Assembly (NCBI GenBank): GCA_017861495.1
Contig: JAGFXW010000012.1
Location: 1 to 37,214 of the forward strand
Origin: Bacillota bacterium
GTDB lineage: Bacteria > Bacillota_C > Negativicutes > CTSoil-072
Reading direction: 5' to 3'
DNA: 37,214 nt
In this document: positions 17,179 through 23,490 of the stretch, piece by piece
Position numbering within the stretch: the first letter of the stretch is position 1
Layout of the letters: every line of letters begins with the position of its first letter
Translations under genes and position numbers: made by a program
The notes under the pieces: model-generated
What the model saw: only the letters and a program-made list of their open reading frames with translations
What the model was told of the DNA's origin: nothing
Databases searched by the model: none

Positions 17179-17206
17179 TTGACATTTTTCCTGGATTCGG
17201 TATAAT
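17179..17206 (+). promoter_or_regulatory. Near-consensus promoter of the tRNA-Leu gene
   Basis: TTGACA at 17179-17184 and TATAAT at 17201-17206, spaced 16 bases. Predicted start about 7 bases before the tRNA 5' end. Confidence 0.88.
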
Positions 17207-17219
17207 GGTATTTGTCGAT

Positions 17220-17288
17220 GCGGTCGTGGCGGAACGGCAGACGCGCTAGCCTCAGGAGCTAGTGGGGGCAACCTCGTCTACCGCACCA
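17220..17288 (+). tRNA. tRNA-Leu(CAG) gene without a T arm
   Basis: 69 bases including encoded CCA. Parts in order: acceptor GCGGTCG; TG; D arm GCG-gaacggcaga-CGC; G; anticodon arm CTAGC-CTCAGGA-GCTAG (anticodon CAG at 17253-17255); long class II variable arm TGGGGGCAACCTCGT; then directly the acceptor 3' strand CTACCGC (17278-17284) and ACCA. The 17 bases of the T arm (stem 5, loop 7, stem 5, with GGTTCRA) are absent. The acceptor stem pairs at 6 of 7 positions (C6 faces T67). Promoter and terminator are good. Either a pseudogene produced by a precise deletion, or an unusual tRNA-like RNA. It should fail normal EF-Tu binding. Confidence 0.75.
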
Positions 17289-17305
17289 ATCAGTAACTAC
17301 AAGGG

Positions 17306-17337
17306 TTTACAAGCTTTCAGCTTGTAAGCTTTTTTTA
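17306..17337 (+). terminator. Intrinsic terminator of the tRNA-Leu unit
   Basis: TTACAAGCT, loop ttc, AGCTTGTAA, then GCTTTTTTT. Confidence 0.9.
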
Positions 17338-17602
17338 GTTTCTGAGGCTGTTTTTTGTTCTTTGATACAACTTTTGACACCATCGCTATCGATTAAACCA
17401 GTTTGCTTAATCAGGGGTTGCGTGCCAACCTTGCGCGTATCATTTGCAGAGCAATTAATTTATAGGGAAAAAGAGGAAACAGAAATGAGGTCATAGCAGC
17501 AAAATTATGGTTGGAGACAAGTGTGTGTGATTATATAAAATTGGTGATATAATAAAACCATAATCCTTTCAAGCGTAATACGACTCCTGGAAGGGGAAAT
17601 AA
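17338..17602. other. Gene-free stretch after the tRNA unit
   Basis: With the terminator, the gap 17289-17602 is 314 bases without a supported gene. It is AT-rich; TATAAT-like boxes near 17550 could be a -10 for the following gene, but no matching -35 is evident. The position just 3' of a tRNA gene is a usual landing site for mobile DNA, yet no direct repeat of the tRNA end is visible. Confidence 0.5.
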
Positions 17603-18268
17603 ATGATGAAAAAGGACATTGTAATCTTTGGCTCCAGCGGACAGGCTAAAGTAATACTCGATATTATTGAAAAACAGGGTATTTATAATGTTGTTGGTTT
17701 AATTGACAGGTTTCAAATTGTTGGGAAAAGAGTATTTGGCTATAAGGTGTTAGGAGATAAATCATTTTTATTAAAAAATGGTAATGCGGCTATAAAGTAT
17801 GGCATTGTCGCAATTGGTGATAATTGGGTTAGAAGCCAGGTTGTACGACGAGTTTTGCAAATAAGGCCCGATTTTAATTTTATTACAACTATCCATCCTT
17901 CGGCTTTAATTTCTAAGGGGGTCGTCATTGGAGAAGGAACAGCAATAATGGCTGGCAGCATAATTAACAGTGATTCGAAAATCGGGAAACATTGCATAAT
18001 AAATACGAATTCTTCAATTGATCACGATAATATAATGGGCAATTTTGTAAGTGTTCATCCCGGTGTTACTACCGGGGGGAATGTGAGGGTGGGTGATTTT
18101 TCAGCCATATGTTTAGGAGCGAAGATTATCCATAATATAACGATTGGAGAACATAGTGTGGTTGGAGCAGGTTCAGTTGTTGTTAAAAACATAGGAAATC
18201 AATCAATGTGGTATGGGGTGCCTGCGAAACTGATACGAAAAATTGATATTGGTGAAAAGTACCTTTAA
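17603..18268 (+). CDS. NeuD/PglD-type sugar O/N-acetyltransferase
   Basis: 221 residues. An N-terminal Rossmann-like domain that binds the sugar nucleotide (IVIFGSSGQAKVILDII, VVGLIDRF) is followed by a left-handed beta-helix of hexapeptide repeats (IGEGTAIMAGSIINSDSKIG, VRVGDFSAICLGAKI, IGEHSVVGAGSVV). The His in INTNSSIDHDN corresponds to the catalytic base of the PglD family. Ends WYGVPAKLIRKI, typical of hexapeptide acetyltransferases. Uses acetyl-CoA. The ATG at 17603 follows GAAGGGGA. Normally found in polysaccharide or protein glycosylation clusters, here alone beside a damaged tRNA gene and noticeably more AT-rich than its neighbours, so it may have come by transfer. Confidence 0.9.
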   Translation: MMKKDIVIFGSSGQAKVILDIIEKQGIYNVVGLIDRFQIVGKRVFGYKVLGDKSFLLKNGNAAIKYGIVAIGDNWVRSQVVRRVLQIRPDFNFITTIHPSALISKGVVIGEGTAIMAGSIINSDSKIGKHCIINTNSSIDHDNIMGNFVSVHPGVTTGGNVRVGDFSAICLGAKIIHNITIGEHSVVGAGSVVVKNIGNQSMWYGVPAKLIRKIDIGEKYL

Positions 18269-18673
18269 CTACATCACCCTTGACGGGTAACGGATTCCGG
18301 AACTTAATTTGGTCGTCATCTATAAAGTATGAATGTCAATAAACGCTAACGGGCTTTTAGCGGGCGTATGTAAAGGAATTTGCAACACGTTTTGGCTGAA
18401 AGTTTGGAAGTATCAAATAAATAGTTTTGTCTATTACATCTTGTAAAGGTTTTATTAACGAAAATAATAGTATATAATAATATCAGAGGAAATAATCTGA
18501 GGATTACAGGCGGAAAAATAAAATAGGAAATGTTAAACGTGATCATGCGGGAGATATATGCAAGATTGCGTTCGTAGCCGGGTAGAGATACCCGGCTACG
18601 GCATTGTTATAGGTCATGTATCCATGAACACGATATTTTTCGTATGTTGTATTTACCGTATTTTGTAAGCTGT
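18269..18673. other. Gene-free stretch upstream of the kor leader
   Basis: Over 400 bases with no supported gene. It contains small hairpins (CGCTAA/TTAGCG near 18345; TCAGA/TCTGA near 18485), a TATAAT box at 18473-18478 without a good -35, and the strong hairpin at 18573-18600. Confidence 0.5.
18573..18600. terminator. 12-bp perfect GC-rich hairpin
   Basis: CGTAGCCGGGTA, loop gaga, TACCCGGCTACG. No T tract follows. It lies 300 bases after the NeuD-like gene and 230 bases before korD; it could be a leader structure or a Rho-associated end. Confidence 0.5.
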
Positions 18674-18768
18674 GGGTACGTTTTGCCAATGAGATAGCGT
18701 GATGATTTGTCTGCGGAAACAGCCACCATCATGCGCGAACTACAGGGGTGAAAACAGTCGAAATACCC
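18674..18768 (+). ncRNA. Candidate structured leader upstream of korDABC
   Basis: Nested stems: GGGTA (18674-18678) with TACCC (18764-18768); GTTTT plus CC (18680-18687) with GG...AAAAC (18747-18755); GCG-TGATG (18697-18704) with CATCA-tg-CGC (18727-18736); and a small CTG/CAG top stem closing a cggaaa loop (18711-18722). Purine-rich unpaired stretches (gaactaca, agtcgaaa) lie between stems. The layout resembles a riboswitch or other cis-acting RNA but matches no class I know. It ends about 44 bases before the korD ribosome site. Confidence 0.4.
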
Positions 18769-18827
18769 GTTGAATTGTATGTTTGGGCTAAAAAATGAAT
18801 GATTATAAACCTAAAGGAGGAACTGTT

Positions 18828-19025
18828 TTGACAATGATTACAATTGTGGAAAATCGCTGTAAAGGCTGCAACGTGTGCGTAGCTTTCTGCCCAAAACAAG
18901 TCTTGGCATTAAACAGCATGGGGAAAGTTTATGTGGTTGATCAAGGTGCTTGTATTGGGTGTGGACAGTGTGAATTGCGATGTCCGGACTTTGCCATTCG
19001 TATCCGAAAGGAGGCGGTATCATGA
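18828..19025 (+). CDS. korD: 2-oxoacid:ferredoxin oxidoreductase, ferredoxin-like delta subunit
   Basis: 65 residues with two [4Fe-4S] motifs: CKGCNVCVAFCP and CIGCGQCELRCP. It passes electrons from the TPP-containing beta subunit to soluble ferredoxin. The start is TTG 18828, 7 bases after AAAGGAGG; ATG 18834 is 13 bases away and less likely. Its TGA overlaps the korA ATG (ATGA), so translation is coupled. First gene of the kor operon. Confidence 0.93.
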   Translation: MTMITIVENRCKGCNVCVAFCPKQVLALNSMGKVYVVDQGACIGCGQCELRCPDFAIRIRKEAVS

Positions 19026-20170
19026 GTGAGGTAAAACTCATGCAGGGGAATGAAGCTTGTGCCGAAGGAGCAATCGCTGCCGGCGTGCGTTTTTTTGGCG
19101 GCTATCCGATTACGCCGTCTACGGAAATTGCGGAATATATGGCGGTGAATTTGCCGAAGGTCGGCGGAACCTTTATCCAAATGGAAGATGAAATTGCTGG
19201 TATTGGCGTTATTTTGGGTGCTTCTTTAGCCGGAAAAAAAGCACTTACAGCAACTTCTGGTCCTGGATTTTCTCTGAAACAAGAATTGATCGGCTATGCT
19301 GCCATTGCAGAAATTCCTGCTGTCATTGTTAATGTCCAAAGGATGGGACCGTCAACCGGCCAACCGACCTCGCCGGCGCAGGCCGATATCATGCAAGCTC
19401 GCTGGGGGACACACGGTGACCATCCGATGATCGCCCTTTCGCCTTGGACGGTTCGCGAAGCATTTGATGTTGCTGTAAAGGCCGTCAACTACGCGGAACG
19501 TTTCCGTACGCCTGTCATTATCCTGATGGACGAGGTGGTTGGTCACTTGCGGGAAAGGGTCGATTTACCGGCTGCCCATGAAATCCAAGTTTATCCGCGG
19601 CGGGTACCGGATAAGACCAAAGCAGAAGGGTATAAAGCCTATGAGCCTATGGACGATCTCGTTCCCAATCCGGCAAATTTTGGCACGGGGTTCCGGATTC
19701 ATTGTACCGGTTTGGTGCATGACGAGACGGGATTCCCCAGTGGAAGCCCGTCCGTAACGGAAAAGACCATAAAACGGCTGCACGAGAAAATCATGCGAGT
19801 GCAAGAGGAAATTACACATTATGATGAATTTTTTATGGATGACGCCGAAATTGCCGTTGTTGCGTTTGGCGGAACAGCCCGTACAGCTTACGCCGCGGTG
19901 GAAACAGCGCGAAAGTCCGGTCAAAAAGTCGGTATGATCCGGATGATGACGATCTGGCCGTTTGCAGACAAAGTTATACGTGATTTGGCAAAAAAAGTAA
20001 GGAAAATCCTTGTGCCAGAAATGAACTATGGGCAATATGTTTACGAAGTAGAACGGGCAGCTGCCGGACAAGCCCGCGTCGTTTCCTTGCCGAAATACAA
20101 TGCCGAAGTATTCACGCCGGATGAAATTCAGCAGGCCATTGAAAGACTAGCTGCGGAGGTGGAGAAATGA
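19022..20170 (+). CDS. korA: 2-oxoacid:ferredoxin oxidoreductase, alpha subunit
   Basis: 382 residues. With KorB, C and D it oxidises a 2-oxoacid (probably 2-oxoglutarate) with CoA to the acyl-CoA, CO2 and reduced ferredoxin, or works in reverse for CO2 fixation. Seen: MQGNEACAEGAIAAGVRFFG then GYPITPSTEIAEY (pyrimidine-binding domain), QMEDEIAGIGVILGASLAGKK, TATSGPGFSLKQELIGYA, and VQRMGPSTGQPTSPAQAD. The last third holds the transketolase C-terminal-like domain (EIAVVAFGGTARTAY, VPEMNYGQYVYEVERAA). ATG 19022 overlaps the korD stop; the korA stop overlaps the korB ATG. Substrate assignment from family resemblance: 2-oxoglutarate more likely than branched-chain 2-oxoacids. Confidence 0.95.
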   Translation: MSEVKLMQGNEACAEGAIAAGVRFFGGYPITPSTEIAEYMAVNLPKVGGTFIQMEDEIAGIGVILGASLAGKKALTATSGPGFSLKQELIGYAAIAEIPAVIVNVQRMGPSTGQPTSPAQADIMQARWGTHGDHPMIALSPWTVREAFDVAVKAVNYAERFRTPVIILMDEVVGHLRERVDLPAAHEIQVYPRRVPDKTKAEGYKAYEPMDDLVPNPANFGTGFRIHCTGLVHDETGFPSGSPSVTEKTIKRLHEKIMRVQEEITHYDEFFMDDAEIAVVAFGGTARTAYAAVETARKSGQKVGMIRMMTIWPFADKVIRDLAKKVRKILVPEMNYGQYVYEVERAAAGQARVVSLPKYNAEVFTPDEIQQAIERLAAEVEK

Positions 20171-20982
20171 AAGACTACGAAAGCTTATTTCGAACAAACC
20201 GGCTGCCGCATATCTGGTGCCCCGGCTGCGGCAACGGTATTGCTATGAAAGCGATTGCCAAAGCGATTGCCAAACTTGATCTTGATCAAGACAAAACTGT
20301 CATTGTTTCTGGTATCGGCTGTTCTTCAAGGGCATCTGGCTACATGGATTTTGATACACTGCATACCGCGCATGGACGGGCTTTGCCATTTGCCACCGGC
20401 ATCAAACTGGCCAATCCGGACTTGAACGTTATTGTTATTACGGGTGATGGTGATTGCATGGCCATCGGAGGAAACCATTTCATCCATGCTTGCAGGCGGA
20501 ATATAGACTTGACAGTCGTTCTCTTCAACAACAACATTTATGGGATGACGGGCGGCCAGGCCTCGCCGTTGACCCCGGTGGATAAAAAAGCGACCACGGC
20601 TCCGTATGGAACGTTTGATCGGCCGTTCAATCCTTGCGATGTCGCAAAAACTGCCGGTGCAACCTATATCGCCCGCGGGACAGCGTATCATGCAGCGCCT
20701 CTGGTAGATTTGATCGCTCAAGGAATTCAAAACAAAGGATTTTCATTCATCGAGACTCTTGTTCAATGTCCAACATCTTACGGCAGACGCAACAAAATGG
20801 GCAACGCAACGGCCATGATGAAGCATATGAGTGAAACGGTTATTCCGCTGACCGCTTATAACAGACTTTCGGCAGAAGAACAAAAGACAAAGCAGCCTAG
20901 CGGCGTGCTGCATACGGATGTTTTCCCGGAATATGCCGCTGAATATGCGAAAATCATCAAACAGGCGGGAGGCGATAAATAA
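20167..20982 (+). CDS. korB: 2-oxoacid:ferredoxin oxidoreductase, beta subunit (TPP-binding)
   Basis: 271 residues. Carries thiamine diphosphate and a [4Fe-4S] cluster. Seen: IWCPGCGNGIAMKA (Cys ligands), SGIGCSSRASGYMDFDTLH, the TPP/Mg motif GDGDCMAIGGNHFIHACRRN ending LFNNNIYGMTGGQ, and QCPTSYGRRNK with a further Cys. The ATG overlaps the korA TGA (ATGA), and its TAA overlaps the korC ATG (TAATG), as expected for subunits made in equal amounts. Confidence 0.95.
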   Translation: MKDYESLFRTNRLPHIWCPGCGNGIAMKAIAKAIAKLDLDQDKTVIVSGIGCSSRASGYMDFDTLHTAHGRALPFATGIKLANPDLNVIVITGDGDCMAIGGNHFIHACRRNIDLTVVLFNNNIYGMTGGQASPLTPVDKKATTAPYGTFDRPFNPCDVAKTAGATYIARGTAYHAAPLVDLIAQGIQNKGFSFIETLVQCPTSYGRRNKMGNATAMMKHMSETVIPLTAYNRLSAEEQKTKQPSGVLHTDVFPEYAAEYAKIIKQAGGDK

Positions 20983-21500
20983 TGCAAGAAATTCGATTAT
21001 CCGGATCAGGGGGACAGGGGCTGATCACAGCAGGAATTATACTGGCGGAAGCGGCTGTTATGGAAGGCAAACAGGCCATACAATCCCAGTCCTATGGACC
21101 GGAAGCGCGTGGCGGTTCTTCGAAAGCCGAAGTTTTGATTGATGATCGGTTCATTTATCACCCGAAAGTCGTCAATCCGCAAATCTTTCTGGCCATGACT
21201 CAGCAGGCCATGGATAAATACAGTAATGACCTCACGTCAGAAAGCATTATAATCGTTGATGAGGATTTGGTTTCACATCCGCATGGATCGCAACATATTG
21301 TCAAGGTGCCGATCACTCGTTTGTCTAAGGAAAAGCTGGGTCGAGACTTGTTCGCTAACATTATTGCATTGGGACTGCTTGTCAAAGTTACCGGCGCAGT
21401 GTCTTTCGAAACGATACAGAAAGCGGTTGCCAAACGGGTGCCGTCGGCCACGGTAGCTAAAAATATGGAAGCCCTGCGAGTCGGGTACGAAAGCGTTTGA
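20982..21500 (+). CDS. korC: 2-oxoacid:ferredoxin oxidoreductase, gamma subunit
   Basis: 172 residues, the CoA-binding gamma domain. Seen: IRLSGSGGQGLITAGIILAE at the N terminus, SQSYGPEARGGSSKAEVLID, and GRDLFANIIALGLLVKVTG. Completes a standard four-subunit KorDABC set. In anaerobes without a complete citric acid cycle this enzyme typically links succinyl-CoA and 2-oxoglutarate for glutamate synthesis. The hairpin at 21614-21651 is the probable operon end. Confidence 0.95.
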   Translation: MQEIRLSGSGGQGLITAGIILAEAAVMEGKQAIQSQSYGPEARGGSSKAEVLIDDRFIYHPKVVNPQIFLAMTQQAMDKYSNDLTSESIIIVDEDLVSHPHGSQHIVKVPITRLSKEKLGRDLFANIIALGLLVKVTGAVSFETIQKAVAKRVPSATVAKNMEALRVGYESV

Positions 21501-21613
21501 TTGTGATGTGATGCTGGAAGTACAAATGTAAAAATCTTGTTGTTCATCGCTCGAATTTTTGCAGGCAGATCTATTGATAAGCGTTTATCAGGGGTTATGT
21601 TTAATCAATAATG

Positions 21614-21651
21614 CGGGGTTTTGCCGAAGTTTACGCTTCGGCAAAACCCCG
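21614..21651. terminator. 16-bp perfect hairpin downstream of korC
   Basis: CGGGGTTTTGCCGAAG, loop tttacg, CTTCGGCAAAACCCCG. It lies 113 bases after the korC stop; no T tract follows. Probable transcript end or stability element for the kor mRNA. Confidence 0.6.
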
Positions 21652-21789
21652 TTCCGGTTTCAAGGAAAAGGATAATTTTGTTCATGCAAGGAATTTATTT
21701 GTTAAGAGCAAAATTAATATTGGTAAAGGAAATGATGAAAGGCCGTGCAATACTATTTGATATGTGGTGTAATTAGGGGAGGGGAAAGA

Positions 21790-22512
21790 ATGACTACCAT
21801 TGAACAGTTACAAAAAATTATTTCGGACAGTAATAATATTGTGTTTTTTGGTGGAGCTGGAGTCTCTACTGAAAGCGGAATTCCTGATTTTCGGAGTGTC
21901 GATGGCTTGTATAATCAACGCTACAAGTATCCGCCGGAATTTATGCTTAGCCATACCTTTTTTGCAAAGCACACAATCGAATTTTTTGATTTTTACAGAG
22001 AAAAAATGATTTTTCTCAATGCACAGCCGAACGCTGCACACTATAAGCTGGCGGAACTTGAACAGAAGGGAAAATTAAAAGCCGTTATTACGCAAAATAT
22101 TGATGGGTTGCACCAGTTGGCAGGGAGTAAGACCGTGATTGAACTTCACGGTTCAGTGCGAAGAAATTATTGTGAACGATGCAAGACATTTTTTGATGAA
22201 AAATTTATTTTGGAGAGCTCCGGCGTTCCAACGTGTTCTTGTGGTGGAGTGGTGAAACCTGATGTGGTTTTATATGAAGAAAGTTTGAATTGGGATTTAA
22301 TGCAAAAGGCGGTATCCTATATTTCAAAAGCGGATGTCTTGATTGTCGGCGGAACTTCTTTGGTCGTTTATCCTGCCGCCGGAATGATTGATTATTATCA
22401 TGGCAATAAATTGGTTCTCATCAATCGGAATTCAACGTCCAACGATTTTCGAGGCAACTTGTTGATCCAGGGCAGCATTGGCGAAGTGTTGGGACAAATT
22501 TCCGTATTGTGA
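21790..22512 (+). CDS. cobB: NAD-dependent protein deacylase, sirtuin family
   Basis: 240 residues. Removes acetyl or other acyl groups from protein lysines, consuming NAD+ and releasing nicotinamide and O-acyl-ADP-ribose. Seen: FFGGAGVSTESGIPDFRS (NAD-binding GAGxS and GIPDFRS), TQNIDGLHQLAG, ELHGSVRRNYCERC with the catalytic His of ELHGS, a zinc site made by CERC and CSC, KPDVVLYEE, and VGGTSLVVYPAAG. The ATG at 21790 directly follows GGGGAGGGGAAAGA; a GTG further upstream is less likely. Monocistronic. Acetyl-CoA synthetases are common targets of such enzymes, though none lies nearby. Confidence 0.94.
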   Translation: MTTIEQLQKIISDSNNIVFFGGAGVSTESGIPDFRSVDGLYNQRYKYPPEFMLSHTFFAKHTIEFFDFYREKMIFLNAQPNAAHYKLAELEQKGKLKAVITQNIDGLHQLAGSKTVIELHGSVRRNYCERCKTFFDEKFILESSGVPTCSCGGVVKPDVVLYEESLNWDLMQKAVSYISKADVLIVGGTSLVVYPAAGMIDYYHGNKLVLINRNSTSNDFRGNLLIQGSIGEVLGQISVL

Positions 22513-22752
22513 AAATATAAATAAATGAAAAGTCGTCACCAACCCAAAAGGAATTAAGAAATTTTTCAAGAAATCAAAAAAAGACAAAGAAATGAAACTG
22601 GCAATGGTTTTCACAAAAATAGTGCTAACCTTGGTTGCTAAAGAGACAACAAACAGGACATTTGAAAAAAATACCATGTTGCTTGCATTTTCGTCAAGCA
22701 AATACTCATTTGCGGATAGAGAATAGTATTTTTCTGTGAAGGGGTTGTTGAA

Positions 22753-23076
22753 GTGTCTGCATTCAAACGTACTTTTGAAAAAGCCAGGGAAAGCCAAAAA
22801 GAGCGTTATTTAACGATCATAAATCATTTCGAGGTGGGCGAGATAACCAACGATATGAAGTTTTTTGTATTGTGGTTGGCGGGGCAGGATAAATGGCTCG
22901 GAGGGCAATTGTTGTCTATCCTTGGCAAATTAAATGATGACGAAAAGCATTTCTTGCTGTGGGTAGCCAACCAGGATGTCTGGGTAAAGAAACCGCTCCT
23001 ATCCCTGGTTGGCAAATCAACAAAACATAAATCGAAAAAGAAAGAGATCGAGAACGAACCGATAACCTTGTTCTGA
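22753..23076 (+). CDS. Small protein with an internal duplication, function unknown
   Basis: 107 residues, start GTG 22753 with GAAGGGG about 8 bases upstream. I do not recognise it. Two copies of a unit of about 30 residues are visible: KFFVLWLAGQDKWLGG with LLSILGK, then KHFLLWVANQDVWVKK with LLSLVGK. Each has an F-x-LW-A-x-QD-x-W pattern, suggesting a repeat of two short amphipathic helices. The tail is very basic (KSTKHKSKKKEIE). No membrane helix and no Cys. It lies between the sirtuin and a zinc-ribbon protein without obvious coupling. Confidence 0.65.
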   Translation: MSAFKRTFEKARESQKERYLTIINHFEVGEITNDMKFFVLWLAGQDKWLGGQLLSILGKLNDDEKHFLLWVANQDVWVKKPLLSLVGKSTKHKSKKKEIENEPITLF

Positions 23077-23120
23077 GCAGTGTCCATAAAATTCGAAATA
23101 TAGTGCAAGGAGCGATGGGC

Positions 23121-23393
23121 ATGAATGAAAAGTTTTGTCAAAGTTGCGGGATGCCGATAAAAGATAGTGAGATGCTTGGAAACGAAAAAGACGGGTCGAA
23201 AAATCAGGATTATTGCATATATTGTTACGATAACGGCCAATTTACACAAGAAGACATCAGCATGGAACAAATGATTGAAAATTGTTTGCCGTTTATGAAA
23301 GAACACGGGATGAAAGAAGATTATGCCAGGAGTCTTTTGAATGAAAATTTACCATCTTTGAAAAGATGGCAAAAGAATAACGAAATTGATTAA
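23121..23393 (+). CDS. Putative zinc-ribbon protein
   Basis: 90 residues from ATG 23121, which lies 8 bases after AAGGAG. The N-terminal half has the pattern FCQSCGMPI and YCIYCYDNGQF, four Cys in two CxxC knuckles, characteristic of a small 'putative zinc ribbon' family (Pfam Zn_ribbon_2 type). The C-terminal half is helical (MEQMIENCLPFMKEHGM). The biochemical role of the family is not known. A terminator follows. Confidence 0.85.
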   Translation: MNEKFCQSCGMPIKDSEMLGNEKDGSKNQDYCIYCYDNGQFTQEDISMEQMIENCLPFMKEHGMKEDYARSLLNENLPSLKRWQKNNEID

Positions 23394-23419
23394 ATGGAAC
23401 TCGCGAGGTTAAAAGAAAC

Positions 23420-23455
23420 AAGGTTTTGAGGCATTTGCTTCAAGGCCTTTTTTAG
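23420..23455 (+). terminator. Intrinsic terminator with wobble pairs
   Basis: AAGGTTTTGAGGC, loop attt, GCTTCAAGGCCTT, then TTTTT. The 13-bp stem includes three G-T pairs. It ends the zinc-ribbon gene and lies 36 bases before the stop of the convergent helicase gene. Confidence 0.8.
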
Positions 23456-23490
23456 TTCCTATTATCCGGCTAACCCCGGTTGTAAACGGC

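Noticed and set aside
18674..18768. Hammerhead-type ribozyme in the kor leader
   Set aside because: GAAA followed by TACCC paired to GGGTA is suggestive, but the CUGANGA core with a proper stem II is missing.
22532..22726. Plus-strand frame with a Lys-rich stretch (FFKKSKKDKEMKLAMVF) between the sirtuin and the small repeat protein
   Set aside because: The reading looks protein-like, but there is no start codon with a ribosome site; ATG 22592 has none. May be a gene remnant; not supported as a gene.
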